This document shows, in pieces, positions 7,975 through 16,852 of a stretch of DNA of 42,295 bases (position 1 is its first letter; each line of letters starts with the position of its first letter). The notes below the pieces were generated by a model. The model ran no database searches, was not told the origin of the DNA, and saw nothing but the letters and a program-made list of their open reading frames with translations. Source of the stretch: an uncultured Oscillospiraceae bacterium (GTDB lineage Bacteria; Bacillota; Clostridia; Oscillospirales; Oscillospiraceae); NCBI GenBank assembly GCA_934591635.1, contig CAKTPI010000013.1, positions 1 to 42,295 on the forward strand, read 5' to 3'. The position numbers and the translations under genes were made by a program.

Positions 7975-9261
7975 TCTGCCTGTCATGATGTTCAGAATTT
8001 CCCGGTCCGTCTGACGCATGCCACGGTTGGCAAGACGGCCAACGTTTGCAATGGTGTTTTCCACTCCCTTGGTAACAATGCCGTCCCCGTCAAAAAATTC
8101 CAAACCGTTGCAGAACATCTGGTAGCCCAGCAGGCCATTTGTGACGGCTGTGGCAATTTTAGCGGCACAGGAGGGCTTTGCACCATCGCACACCATACCG
8201 GAGAGAATGGCCAGACTGTTTACAATTGTGTGGGCAATCTCCTGGTATCGGCCGCCCTCCAGCCAGGCAATGCCGCAGGCGGCACCCACACCGGCACTGG
8301 TGGCACCGCAGAATGCGGACAGGCGGCCAATACCCGTTTTTTGATGGATGGTGATCAGGTTGGATACCAGCAACGCCCGCAGCAGGGCATCCTCGCCAGC
8401 CTCCATTTCCCGGGCACAGATGATGACCGGTACGGAGGCGGTGAGTCCTTGGTTGCCACTGCCAGAGACGATGACAACTGGCAGCTCGCATCCGCTCATG
8501 CGGGCGTCACTTCCGGCAGCTGCGGCAGCAGCGGCGCGCTGATACCGGCTTGTGGCCGCTTTCATCATGGTGCGGCCAACCTGAGCGCCCCATTGGCCAC
8601 GGAGACCCTCCTCTGAGATGGCCATGTTGCGCTGAATTTGCCGATCCAGCACTTCCTGTACATCTGTAAGGTCTGCTGTTGCGGCAAAATCCAGAATATC
8701 TTCCACATTCATCCGCGTCCGATCGGTCTGGGATTGTTCTGGGGCAGCGCAGTCCCCACAGCGGATATCCCGCATTTCGGCATGCCCGTTGTGCTCCATT
8801 ACGGTGACGTTGGTGTGATAGTCTTCAATTACCACCCGGGCGGTTTCACGGTCGGTAAAGAGCGTGACCTCTATGTAAAAAATTTTCGGGGACTCCGCCG
8901 GCAGAACCTCAATGGGACAGCGTTCCAGAAACGCCTGAATGTTGGGTTGCTGACTGGGGCCAATGTGGGACAGAACCTGCAGCCCGGCAGTTTCATCTCC
9001 CTCGGCGGCACCGGCAGCCACGGCAGTTTTTAGCCCCTTCATTCCACAGGTGTTTGGCACCACCACGCTTTTCACATTTTTGATGATGTTTCCGCTGACC
9101 AGAAGGGTACAGCGCTGAATTTTCTCCGGAGCATCCAGCAAACTCCGTGCCAGGGCGGCGCAGTAGGCAACCGCCGCCGGTTCTGTGCAGCCCATTGCCA
9201 GCAAAAGCTCTTCCCGGAGAATGGACACGTACATTTGATATCGCGGGTCTTTTTTATCCAT
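7972..9261 (-). CDS. UPF0597/CyuA-type cysteine desulfidase-like protein (serine dehydratase alpha-like)
   Basis: A 429-residue protein of the UPF0597 family, which includes E. coli CyuA (YhaM), an L-cysteine desulfidase, and is related to the alpha chain of iron-sulfur serine dehydratases. Family marks are visible: MGCTEPAAVAYC near residue 23, VVPNTCGMKG near residue 67, a glycine-rich GSGNQGL segment, and a late MVCDGAKPSCAAKIA. The cysteines in these motifs are the likely iron-sulfur ligands (family knowledge). Expected chemistry is beta-elimination of cysteine or serine to 2-aminoacrylate and then pyruvate plus ammonia, with sulfide if cysteine is the substrate. It is the last gene of the long minus-strand operon, 19 nt after the M20 peptidase. 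The exact substrate here is uncertain. Confidence 0.8.
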   Translation of the reverse strand: MDKKDPRYQMYVSILREELLLAMGCTEPAAVAYCAALARSLLDAPEKIQRCTLLVSGNIIKNVKSVVVPNTCGMKGLKTAVAAGAAEGDETAGLQVLSHIGPSQQPNIQAFLERCPIEVLPAESPKIFYIEVTLFTDRETARVVIEDYHTNVTVMEHNGHAEMRDIRCGDCAAPEQSQTDRTRMNVEDILDFAATADLTDVQEVLDRQIQRNMAISEEGLRGQWGAQVGRTMMKAATSRYQRAAAAAAAGSDARMSGCELPVVIVSGSGNQGLTASVPVIICAREMEAGEDALLRALLVSNLITIHQKTGIGRLSAFCGATSAGVGAACGIAWLEGGRYQEIAHTIVNSLAILSGMVCDGAKPSCAAKIATAVTNGLLGYQMFCNGLEFFDGDGIVTKGVENTIANVGRLANRGMRQTDREILNIMTGR

Positions 9262-9280
9262 ATCAGTCTTTCTCTCTTCC

Positions 9281-10645
9281 TCAGCAGCAAAGCTCGATAA
9301 TGGTGCGGATATAAACCCGGGCCCCGAATCGGAGCTGCTCTAAATCAACGTATTCGTCCGCCCCATGGGTGCCTGTGCGGATCACCGGATGGGCAAAGCC
9401 GAAAGCGACTGCACCCGGAATGCTATGAGCATAGGTGTTGCCTGCAATAGCGCGGCAGCCTCCGTCCGTCCCACCGGCATCCCGGTAGCATTCCAGCAGG
9501 GTGCGGATAAAGGCGGAATCCGCCGGAACACAGTGGGCTTGGTTGAAGCTGGTGACTTCCACGGTAAATCCAATCTTTTCCAGGTCATGCACCAGTTGAT
9601 CCCGTTCGCTCTCGGCACTGACCGTAGGCGGGTATCGCTTTTCACATATTCCGGAGAGCGTCCCGTTTTCCAGTTTCATTGCGCTCAGGCTTGCGGTGAT
9701 CGTTTCCTCAGGCCCCACTTGCCGAATGGCCCCCTGTGGAGGGAATGTCTGGGCGATGGTACCGGCCCAAGCCGGAGCACCCGGGCAGGCGGCAATTACT
9801 TTCAGGAGAACAGATAGCGCGTTGCATCCTTTGGCGGGAGAGGCGGCATGGGTCGCTGTGCCGTGAGCCTCCAGGCGGCACAGCCCGTCTGGCGCGATTT
9901 CCAGGTGGCACTGTCCCTCCGGTGCGGCAGCCAGCGCTGCCCGTGCCTGAGCCGGGTCGATGGCCAGTACCGCTTGAGCTCTGTCCGGTACCGCATTGGC
10001 GGCCCCACCGCCGGATAAGAAGCGCACCAATCCATTGGATGCAGCTTTTTTTCGGAAGTGACATTCCAGACGACCCTTTTCAGAGTTAATTACCGGGAAA
10101 GCGGCATCCGGTGTCACCGTCATCAGCGCTGGGGGTACGGAAGCGTAATAGGCGCGAATGTCTTCGCATCCGGTTTCTTCTGCGCAGCCCCAAATCAGCC
10201 GCGTCCGGTGCCGTGGAATTGCCCCGGACTGCTTGACAGCAAGCAGAGCGTACAGCACCGCAATGGCGGGGCCCTTGTTGTCTGCAGTACCCCGGCCATA
10301 GAGCCGGCCCTCTACTTGCCGGGGCTCGAAGGGCTGGGTGATTTTCCAGCCGTCACCGGCGGGAACAACATCCAAATGCGTTAAAATATCCAGGCCCGGT
10401 TCCCGGGTGCCCCAGTCTGCTGTTCCGACGTAGCCATCCCGGTTCCGTACCTCCAGACCCATGTCGCGGGCACGACCCAGAATATAGGCCAGTGCATCTG
10501 CGGATCCCTGACCAAAGGGGGCACCCGGGGCGGGAGTTCCACGGGTACTTTCAATCCGAACGAGCTGCTCCAGATCCCGGAGCAGCTCCGGCCAATATGT
10601 GCACAGGGCTTCCTCAGCGCTGTGTACCCAATCTTCATGCTGCAT
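9281..10645 (-). CDS. M20 family dipeptidase (PepV/Sapep-like)
   Basis: A 454-residue cytoplasmic metallopeptidase of family M20A. Metal-site motifs are in order: THLDVVPAGDGW, GRGTADNKGP (bridging Asp), GCAEETGCED (catalytic Glu pair), and the late HGADEYVDLEQL with a ligand His. I chose the ATG at 10645 because GAAAGG sits 7 nt upstream. An alternative ATG at 10663 would overlap the end of the LacI gene and lacks a good ribosome binding site. PepV-type enzymes cleave dipeptides and N-acyl amino acids with two metal ions (family knowledge). In an operon with a peptide-type importer, a C-S lyase and a cysteine desulfidase, it probably trims an imported dipeptide or conjugate (inference). Confidence 0.88.
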   Translation of the reverse strand: MQHEDWVHSAEEALCTYWPELLRDLEQLVRIESTRGTPAPGAPFGQGSADALAYILGRARDMGLEVRNRDGYVGTADWGTREPGLDILTHLDVVPAGDGWKITQPFEPRQVEGRLYGRGTADNKGPAIAVLYALLAVKQSGAIPRHRTRLIWGCAEETGCEDIRAYYASVPPALMTVTPDAAFPVINSEKGRLECHFRKKAASNGLVRFLSGGGAANAVPDRAQAVLAIDPAQARAALAAAPEGQCHLEIAPDGLCRLEAHGTATHAASPAKGCNALSVLLKVIAACPGAPAWAGTIAQTFPPQGAIRQVGPEETITASLSAMKLENGTLSGICEKRYPPTVSAESERDQLVHDLEKIGFTVEVTSFNQAHCVPADSAFIRTLLECYRDAGGTDGGCRAIAGNTYAHSIPGAVAFGFAHPVIRTGTHGADEYVDLEQLRFGARVYIRTIIELCC

Positions 10646-10649
10646 GGCA

Positions 10650-11720
10650 TTACCTTTCTTCATTTTTCATTGCTGTCGATGCCCGGATGATCAGCGTGGT
10701 GGGCAGACAGTTATCCGCTACCGGCTCCCCGCAGACGGCGCGCAGGAGCATATCCACGGCCTGACAGCCAATGTCATAGGCGCATTGGCTGACGCTGGTG
10801 AGCTTTGGATGTGCAATCCGAGCCACCTCGCTGTCATCATAGCCAATAACGGAAATCCGTTCCGGCACGGAGATATTCTGCTCCTGCAGTGCTTCCATTG
10901 CGCCGGCTGCTACCAAATCATTGCCGCAAATCAGTGCGTCAAATTGGGTAAGGGTAGATAAAAAGCTGTTCATGGCACGGTAGCCGCTTTTATAGTCAAA
11001 GCCGGTTAAGGAAATCAGCTCTTTGTCCAGGGGAATACCCTCCTCGGCCAGAGCCCTGCGGTAGCCTGTCATGCGCTCCAGTGTGGTATAGGCACCGCGG
11101 TGGTCGGAATCCAGCATTTCCAGGACACCGTTTACTCCTTCACAGGGGGCAGACCAGAATCCGGCAAAAAAGGCGATCCTTCTTCGGCCCTGCTGCAGCA
11201 GATATTTCGCGGCCCGGTACCCGCCCAATTCGTCATCCATATACACGTGTGGTAACCCCGGTACCACGTTACGGCGCAGGGCAATCACCACGGGGATCCG
11301 GCGCTGCTGCACCTTTTTCAGGCATTCGTGGGGCATCCGGCTGATGGGACAGTAGATGAGTCCGCTGGAGCCGCTGGAAGCGATGGATTCAATGCAGGCC
11401 AAATCCTGCTGCTCATCGCCATTGCTGGAATATACGTTGACGCGGTAGCCCCGCTTCATTGCTTCGCACATAATGCCCTGAAGCGCTTCGGCGAAAACGG
11501 CGATTCGTGCGGTGGGGATAATGACGCTGATCAGCTTGCTGCCGCCAGCTCGCACACTGCGGGCACTGGCATTTGGCACGTAGCCAAGCTGCTCCACTGT
11601 TTGCATGACCCGTTCCCGCAGGGCTTCGTTTACCGTGTCGTTTGCATTAATAACCCGTGAGACCGTGGAGACGGAGACGCCGGCCTCGCGTGCAACATCA
11701 TGAATTGTTATCTTCTGCAC
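10650..11720 (-). CDS. LacI-family transcriptional regulator
   Basis: A 356-residue repressor-type regulator. Residues 4-57 form the LacI helix-turn-helix and hinge (ITIHDVAREAGVSVSTVSRV, then GYVPNASARSV). The remainder is a sugar-binding-protein-like effector domain (KLISVIIPTARIAVF start, GYDDSEVARIAHPKLTSV near the end). The start is GTG, with GGGGTG about 7 nt upstream. It lies inside the operon, after a 131-nt spacer downstream of the EPSP-synthase-like gene, and its end is 4 nt before the M20 start. Three symmetric sites with the central CG typical of this family lie 12.5 kb away at the operon promoter (24100-24336). This suggests that it controls its own operon and the divergent ridA, with a pathway intermediate as effector (inference). 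Confidence 0.92.
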   Translation of the reverse strand: MQKITIHDVAREAGVSVSTVSRVINANDTVNEALRERVMQTVEQLGYVPNASARSVRAGGSKLISVIIPTARIAVFAEALQGIMCEAMKRGYRVNVYSSNGDEQQDLACIESIASSGSSGLIYCPISRMPHECLKKVQQRRIPVVIALRRNVVPGLPHVYMDDELGGYRAAKYLLQQGRRRIAFFAGFWSAPCEGVNGVLEMLDSDHRGAYTTLERMTGYRRALAEEGIPLDKELISLTGFDYKSGYRAMNSFLSTLTQFDALICGNDLVAAGAMEALQEQNISVPERISVIGYDDSEVARIAHPKLTSVSQCAYDIGCQAVDMLLRAVCGEPVADNCLPTTLIIRASTAMKNEER

Positions 11721-11851
11721 ATCTTCACCCCATAGTATTTTAATGGCCGCCTTTTTCTGCCCGCGATATATCCTTCACAAAAAATCTTCAATCTGATTTT
11801 GGATGGATGCGGTGTTTCCAAAAAATGCACAGGAATTTTGCAAAAAAGTTT

Positions 11852-13135
11852 TCAGCAACGGTCAAATCCGGCACCCAGGCCATCCATGACCTCAAAGAAA
11901 TTGGGGAAGGAGACAGCGGCACACTCAGCGTCCTTCACTGTGGTGCAGCCTTCGGCAGCCAGTCCGCACACCAGCAGCGCCATTGCAACCCGGTGATCGC
12001 CATGACTTTCTACCGCAGCCCCATGCACTGTACCGCCATACACCGTCATATCGTCAGGGCCAATTTCTGTGCGGACACCCATGCGGGCCAGTTCCTGAGC
12101 CATTACGGCTACCCGATCTGTTTCCTTCAGCCGGACGTGTTCCAGACCGGTGAAGTGGGTAGTGCCCTGTGCAAAGGCGGCAGCAACGCTGAGGGCCGGC
12201 AGTGCATCGGGAATGTCGTTCATGCTGATTTCCACTCCGTGCAGATGAGAACCGGAAGAAACAAGCAGCCGGTTCCCGGAAATATCCTTTTCCAAAGCCG
12301 CTCCCATGCGAATCAGAACATCCACCACGGCCTTGTCGCCTTGACTGTCAGCAAAATTTACGGAGTCGATGACAATTTCGGAACCGGTGATAATACTAGC
12401 AACCAATGGAAACGCAACACCGGACCAGTCACCGGAAATGGTGGTCTCGAGGCCGCAGTATTTCTGGTTGCCCTGGATGTGGAAATGGGTATAGTCCTCA
12501 TTGTTTTCCAGGGGGACGCCATACCGTGCCATCCAGTCCAACGTGATGTCCAGGTATGGCTTCTCCTTCGGATTGCGGATGACAATATCCGTATCCGATT
12601 CCAGCAGGGGTGCTGCCATCATGATGCCGGATACGATCTGGCTGAGTTTGCCGTCAAAGTGGGCTGTGCCGCCCTTCATGATGCCATGGATTACGGCCGG
12701 ACAGGAGGTGCTGCCAGGCCGGCTGGGTTCGGCAAAGCCGCCCAACTCCCGAATGGCAGAGAGGGTTTCATCAATAGGACGCCGCCGAATCTGAGCATCT
12801 CCGGTGACAAAGGTGTAGCCGTCCACCAGTGCTGCCATGGGGGTGGCAAAATAGGCCACAGAGCCGGAGTTCCCGCAGTCCAGATAATTATCCGGGACGA
12901 CCAGCTTGCCGCCGCATCCGTCCACCACCCAGAAGCCATCGCCTTCCTGAACAGTGGCACCGAATTGCCGGGCCGCTGCCAGTGCACTGCGGCCGTCCAG
13001 GCTAAGCAGGGGGTTGTGAATAATGGAGCGGCCCTCCGCCAGTGTTGCCAGCAGAACGGCACGGATGGTGTGGCTTTTTGAACCCGGCACAACGGCGTGG
13101 CCGGAGAGCTTGTGTGGAGTTGCTTTTGCAATCAT
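11852..13135 (-). CDS. EPSP synthase (AroA)-family enolpyruvyl transferase, divergent
   Basis: A 427-residue protein across the whole EPSP synthase fold. Conserved sites: PGSKSHTIR (K20, S21, R25), RRPI (R119, matching E. coli R124), LSQ near residue 165, IPDA, KETDR (near 337) and DHR (near 381). Departures: the GN[AS]GT..R signature reads GNSGSVAYF, so the conserved Arg is Tyr95; the Asn matching E. coli N336 is His; and the Lys matching K411 is Val. The last position also varies in class II enzymes, so it means less. I chose the ATG at 13135 (AGGAGG 10 nt upstream) over an in-frame TTG at 13162. No other shikimate gene is nearby. The operon holds transport, PrpD, oxidoreductase and C-S lyase genes. 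It may still be a true EPSP synthase, but a different acceptor is plausible. Confidence 0.82.
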   Translation of the reverse strand: MIAKATPHKLSGHAVVPGSKSHTIRAVLLATLAEGRSIIHNPLLSLDGRSALAAARQFGATVQEGDGFWVVDGCGGKLVVPDNYLDCGNSGSVAYFATPMAALVDGYTFVTGDAQIRRRPIDETLSAIRELGGFAEPSRPGSTSCPAVIHGIMKGGTAHFDGKLSQIVSGIMMAAPLLESDTDIVIRNPKEKPYLDITLDWMARYGVPLENNEDYTHFHIQGNQKYCGLETTISGDWSGVAFPLVASIITGSEIVIDSVNFADSQGDKAVVDVLIRMGAALEKDISGNRLLVSSGSHLHGVEISMNDIPDALPALSVAAAFAQGTTHFTGLEHVRLKETDRVAVMAQELARMGVRTEIGPDDMTVYGGTVHGAAVESHGDHRVAMALLVCGLAAEGCTTVKDAECAAVSFPNFFEVMDGLGAGFDRC

Positions 13136-13158
13136 ATGGGTAGAACCTCCTGGTCGTA

Positions 13159-14544
13159 TCAATTAGATTGTTTCCTGGAGAAACCGGCAAGAATTCGGGT
13201 GATATCCAGGATATCTGAATCCGGAGAGAATGTAAGCACCGTTTTTTCCAGCTGTGCCAATTTGTCTGCTGTCAGTGCGTCTCCGGCAAGAGTCCGGAAT
13301 TTTCTGCACAGTGCATCATCGGAGGGGACAGTGTCCCACTCGCAGGAGGTCGCCTCTTCAAAGAGACACCGTCCGTCCTGCAGTCGGATTGAAATGCCGC
13401 AGCCGCGGATGCTGAAGGGGCCGTCGCCATAGGCGTCATTGCATACGACTTCCATTTTCCTGCGCAGCGCGTCAATCTTTGCGTCCTGAATCTGCTGGTC
13501 AAAGAAGGCCGTGGGAGGAAGATCTCCCTCGGTCAGTGTCACAGCTACCGTATAGGGCAGACACAGCCGGGCCGATGACGGCGTCAGCGGATCCTGTACG
13601 CCGGCATTCAGGGCATAGGAGTAGGGATAGGTACTGATGGTTACGGCGGCGATTTCTGCCGGGTCGAAGTGCTCCCGGGCCAGCAGCCGTTTCACCGCTG
13701 TTACAGCGGGATGCACGGAATGGCAGGCGGAAAACTGCTTAAAGGAGATATCATTGATGTAGAAGTGGGAGCCGGGGGCAACGTCCAGCCCCTTTTCGCC
13801 GGCGAAGAATTTGCCCAGGGATTTTTCGCCCTCCAGAATGTGTTTGGGGCCGGAAAGCCCTCGCTTTGCCACCTGGGCGGCAAAGATGCCCAGGGCGACA
13901 CCCCAGCCGCCATAGAGATCCTTGGAGTCCGCACCCTCCATGAACGAGCTGAAGGGGCACACCGGAAGCAGGGAGGCAGCAATGCACAGGGCGTTTTCAA
14001 TTCCATCCGGCTCCAGACCCAGCAGCAGGGCCGAAGATCCAGCTACGCCCAGCGCCCCAATAAACCCTGGGCCGTGCAGTCCAAAGTCCCGCATCTGCGC
14101 GGTGGCCAGCAGGCCCAGACGCATGCATAGGTCGTAGCCAAAGACGGCGCCGCGGAGAATGTCACTCCCGTTCCAGTGATAGACCTGCGCCTGCGCCAGA
14201 ATGGAGGACCAGATGTATACACCGGGATGGGCGGATGCACCGATTCCCGAACAATCGTCCAATTCAATGTTCGATGTCCGCACCGCATTGGCAAAGGCTG
14301 CTGCCCAGGCGGAAGTATGGGCGGTCTCTCCCCATACCGCTACATTCTCCGGACTCTGGGGAACCAGCTCCATGATCTGCTGCACCAGAGCCTCGCACAT
14401 GCTGTATCTGGCAGGGAATACAGCGCAGCCAATGTGATCTATCAGGCACCGGCGTGCCTGGTGCAGTGTCTCCTCATCAAAATCTGAGACACGGCAGTTG
14501 TAAAAATATTCTGCCAGATCGTGCAGATAAGTTGCTTTTTCCAT
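13159..14544 (-). CDS. MmgE/PrpD family protein (first copy)
   Basis: A 461-residue member of the MmgE/PrpD family, which includes 2-methylcitrate dehydratase, cis-aconitate decarboxylase and iminodisuccinate epimerase. Family features are an all-helical first domain (RRCLIDHIGCAVF near residue 32; NAVRTSNIELDDCSGIGASAHPG near residue 85, which carries the usual D-D..H region) and a second domain with ACHSVHPAV and ISTYPYSYALNAG. The reaction cannot be chosen from sequence. Likely substrates are hydroxy- or amino-polycarboxylates (family knowledge). It lies between the FAD oxidoreductase and EPSP-synthase-like genes in the minus operon, ending 23 nt before the latter's ATG. A second, quite different copy is at 25123-26541 beside the sister ABC importer. 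Confidence 0.87.
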   Translation of the reverse strand: MEKATYLHDLAEYFYNCRVSDFDEETLHQARRCLIDHIGCAVFPARYSMCEALVQQIMELVPQSPENVAVWGETAHTSAWAAAFANAVRTSNIELDDCSGIGASAHPGVYIWSSILAQAQVYHWNGSDILRGAVFGYDLCMRLGLLATAQMRDFGLHGPGFIGALGVAGSSALLLGLEPDGIENALCIAASLLPVCPFSSFMEGADSKDLYGGWGVALGIFAAQVAKRGLSGPKHILEGEKSLGKFFAGEKGLDVAPGSHFYINDISFKQFSACHSVHPAVTAVKRLLAREHFDPAEIAAVTISTYPYSYALNAGVQDPLTPSSARLCLPYTVAVTLTEGDLPPTAFFDQQIQDAKIDALRRKMEVVCNDAYGDGPFSIRGCGISIRLQDGRCLFEEATSCEWDTVPSDDALCRKFRTLAGDALTADKLAQLEKTVLTFSPDSDILDITRILAGFSRKQSN

Positions 14545-14586
14545 ATTTTCTTGTTCATCCTTTCTGTAGAGATTTCGAAAGGGCTT

Positions 14587-15846
14587 TTACAGCAGGGCAC
14601 CCTGGCTCAGAAGAATGGCCTGTACCTCCTTAGGGGTATAGGGAAGATCCTTCGCTTCCAGAGCTGCTGCGCATCCGGCTGCGTGACCGGTTGCAAAGCA
14701 GGTGCCCATGACCCGAACGGAGGCCAGCGCCTCGTGACTGGCACAGATATTCCGCCCGGCGCACCAGAGATTGCTCGGCGTACGGGCCTTCAGGCAGCCC
14801 AGAGGAATACCATACCAGGAGGCACTTTCCATTGCCCGATATACAGACATATCGCTGATGATCCGATGATTTTCCAGGGGCCAGGCCCCCCGCGCAATGC
14901 TGGAATCCGGAAAACGTTCACCCTGGAGAATGTTCGACTCAGTCAGCTCCTGCTGGCAGAGAATCCGTCGGGATTCCCGTATCCCAATCCGGGGACCGGT
15001 GGAGAGCAGGTAGCATTTTTCCATCCCCGGCAAAAAATCCCGAAGAGCCTTGGTGTAGATGTGGGCCATTTCCCGGGTGGCACATTGGGCGCGGGTCAGG
15101 CTCTCGGCGTCCAGCCCAGTCAGTTCGAAATTGGGGAGGGAGAGGTTGGCAACGCAGCCCTTTTGAGCCAGCCAGAGCGGTGCCCGCATTTTGGTCATGG
15201 GGCCGTAGCCCGCTGCCCGCGCTTTTTCCAGAGCGGCACCAATGTCCCCTGCCGTAACCTTCAGATCCCGGGGAACACCCCCCAAACGCATTTCCATGGT
15301 GGCCATTTGTACGTGCCCTTGTGCATCGCCGAATTTTGTTTCGCTTCCGGCAAGATAGGCAAGATTGGCATCCCCCGTGGCATCCACAAAGGCCTTGGCT
15401 GCCACGGTAAAGCTGCCTTCGTCATCGACTGCGGTAACGGTTTCAATGCAGCTGCCCTGCAGATGAACCGCTGTCATGTAGGCTTCCAATAACAGGTGAA
15501 CGCCGCTTTCCTGCACCAGCATTTCCAGTGCCAGCTTGAGCATCTCCGGGTCGTAATTGATGATCCTGTTCCCCAGGGATGTAAGGCTGGGGGAGGTATC
15601 TTCGCCCAGGGTGCGGAGCGTTTCCAGCACGGCCTCACCGATGCCCTTTACAATTTGGTGCTCCTCCGGTTCACTGGCAAAAAAACCGCAGAAGGAGGCA
15701 ACACCGCAGTGGGTTCCGGTTCCGCCCAGGTAGGAGCTGCGCTCTATCAGTATGCATTTGGCTCCCGTCCGGCTGGCAGCGACCGCGGCAGCCACACCGG
15801 CGGCACCGCCGCCAATCACTGCCACATCACATTCCAAGTGCCGCAT
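14587..15846 (-). CDS. FAD-dependent oxidoreductase (FAD_oxidored family)
   Basis: A 419-residue flavoprotein. The N-terminal dinucleotide site reads VAVIGGGAAGVAAAVAA (GxGxxG at 12-17), followed by ERSSYLGGTGT, where the Glu binds the FAD ribose. A middle AFVDATGDANLA motif and a C-terminal LWCAGRNICASHEALASVR segment then GHAAGCAAAL complete the FAD fold, as in the FAD_oxidored group related to succinate dehydrogenase flavoproteins and tricarballylate dehydrogenases. No signal peptide is seen, so it is probably cytoplasmic. GGAGGAG lies 9 nt upstream of the ATG. It follows the ABC importer genes and precedes MmgE/PrpD. A role in oxidising an imported carboxylate or amino compound is inference. 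Confidence 0.85.
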   Translation of the reverse strand: MRHLECDVAVIGGGAAGVAAAVAASRTGAKCILIERSSYLGGTGTHCGVASFCGFFASEPEEHQIVKGIGEAVLETLRTLGEDTSPSLTSLGNRIINYDPEMLKLALEMLVQESGVHLLLEAYMTAVHLQGSCIETVTAVDDEGSFTVAAKAFVDATGDANLAYLAGSETKFGDAQGHVQMATMEMRLGGVPRDLKVTAGDIGAALEKARAAGYGPMTKMRAPLWLAQKGCVANLSLPNFELTGLDAESLTRAQCATREMAHIYTKALRDFLPGMEKCYLLSTGPRIGIRESRRILCQQELTESNILQGERFPDSSIARGAWPLENHRIISDMSVYRAMESASWYGIPLGCLKARTPSNLWCAGRNICASHEALASVRVMGTCFATGHAAGCAAALEAKDLPYTPKEVQAILLSQGALL

Positions 15847-15867
15847 TGCAGATGTCTCCTCCTTTTG

Positions 15868-16821
15868 TTACAGCCCATTAATTTCCCGGACGTAATGGCA
15901 TGCTACAAAATGATTTTCCATAATTTCTTCCAGAGCGGGAGTCTGCTGGAAGCAGCGCTCCTTTGCGTAGGGACACCGGGCAGCAAAGCGGCAGCCGGGC
16001 TTGGGATTTACCGGCGAGGTGATTTCACCCCGCAGCAGTGCATGATCCCGCCGGGCCTTCAGCGTGGGCTCGGGAATGGCGGCTAGCAGCGCCTTGGTAT
16101 AGGGGTGCAGCGTGTTTTCAAACAGCTCATCGGATTCACTCTTTTCCACCACCATGCCCAGGTACATCACCATGATCTCATTGGAGATGTGCTTCACAAC
16201 GGACAGGTCGTGAGTGATGAACATATAGGTCAGCTTTCGCTCGTCCTGCAGATCTTGCATCAGGTTCAGAATCTGCGCCTGAATGGAAACATCCAGGGCG
16301 GAAACCGGCTCGTCGCACACAATGAATTTGGGTTCCAGCGCCAGCGCGCGGGCAATGCCGATTCGCTGGCGGCGGCCGCCATCCAGTTCATGGGGGTAGG
16401 AGCCTGCAAACCGCTGGGCAAGGCCCACGGTATCCATTAGCTCCTCCACCCGCTTTTGCAGCTCGGCCCCCCGGCAGATATTATGGATCCGCAGGGGCTC
16501 ACCAATGATTTCGCTGACGGACATCCGGGGATTCAGGGATGCAAAGGGATCCTGAAACACGATCTGCATCTCCCGGCGCAGGGCTTTTGTCTCTTTAATG
16601 TCGGTAATGTCCTGACCGTTGAATAAAATGGTTCCCTCCGTGGAATCCAGCAGCCGGATAATCACCCGGCCGAGGGTGGATTTGCCGCACCCGGATTCTC
16701 CGACAACACCTAATGTGGAGCCGGCGGGAATTGAAAAGCTGACATCATCCACGGCGTGCAGGTAGCCGCCGGGTGTCTTGAAATACTTCTTCAGATTTTT
16801 GACTTCTATCAGATTGCCCAT
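15868..16821 (-). CDS. Peptide-type ABC transporter ATPase, DppF/OppF-like (system 1)
   Basis: A 317-residue ATPase. Walker A is GESGCGKST, Walker B is KFIVCDEPVSALD, followed by the Q-loop VFQDPFASLNPRM. The signature is ELDGGRRQR, with LDGG in place of the usual LSGG. The OppF-type C-terminal oligopeptide domain has the expected cysteine cluster (GCRFAARCPYAKERC). I chose the ATG at 16821, with GGAGG 5-6 nt upstream; an in-frame start at 16977 would overlap the upstream ATPase and has no binding site. It pairs with the D subunit at 16853-17848 to drive the B/C permease. Its nearest visible relative is the F subunit of system 2 (31294-32241). Confidence 0.93.
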   Translation of the reverse strand: MGNLIEVKNLKKYFKTPGGYLHAVDDVSFSIPAGSTLGVVGESGCGKSTLGRVIIRLLDSTEGTILFNGQDITDIKETKALRREMQIVFQDPFASLNPRMSVSEIIGEPLRIHNICRGAELQKRVEELMDTVGLAQRFAGSYPHELDGGRRQRIGIARALALEPKFIVCDEPVSALDVSIQAQILNLMQDLQDERKLTYMFITHDLSVVKHISNEIMVMYLGMVVEKSESDELFENTLHPYTKALLAAIPEPTLKARRDHALLRGEITSPVNPKPGCRFAARCPYAKERCFQQTPALEEIMENHFVACHYVREINGL

Positions 16822-16852
16822 AGTTTCCTCCGTTTTCTCGGCGGGGTGAGGG

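Noticed and set aside
11807..13081. A 424-codon plus-strand frame over the EPSP-synthase-like gene
   Set aside because: No recognisable domain and no ribosome binding site. The minus-strand product has a full family match.
13136..13162. TTG start at 13162 for the EPSP-synthase-like gene
   Set aside because: The AGGAGG site lies inside this stretch and points to the ATG at 13135, where the conserved protein begins.
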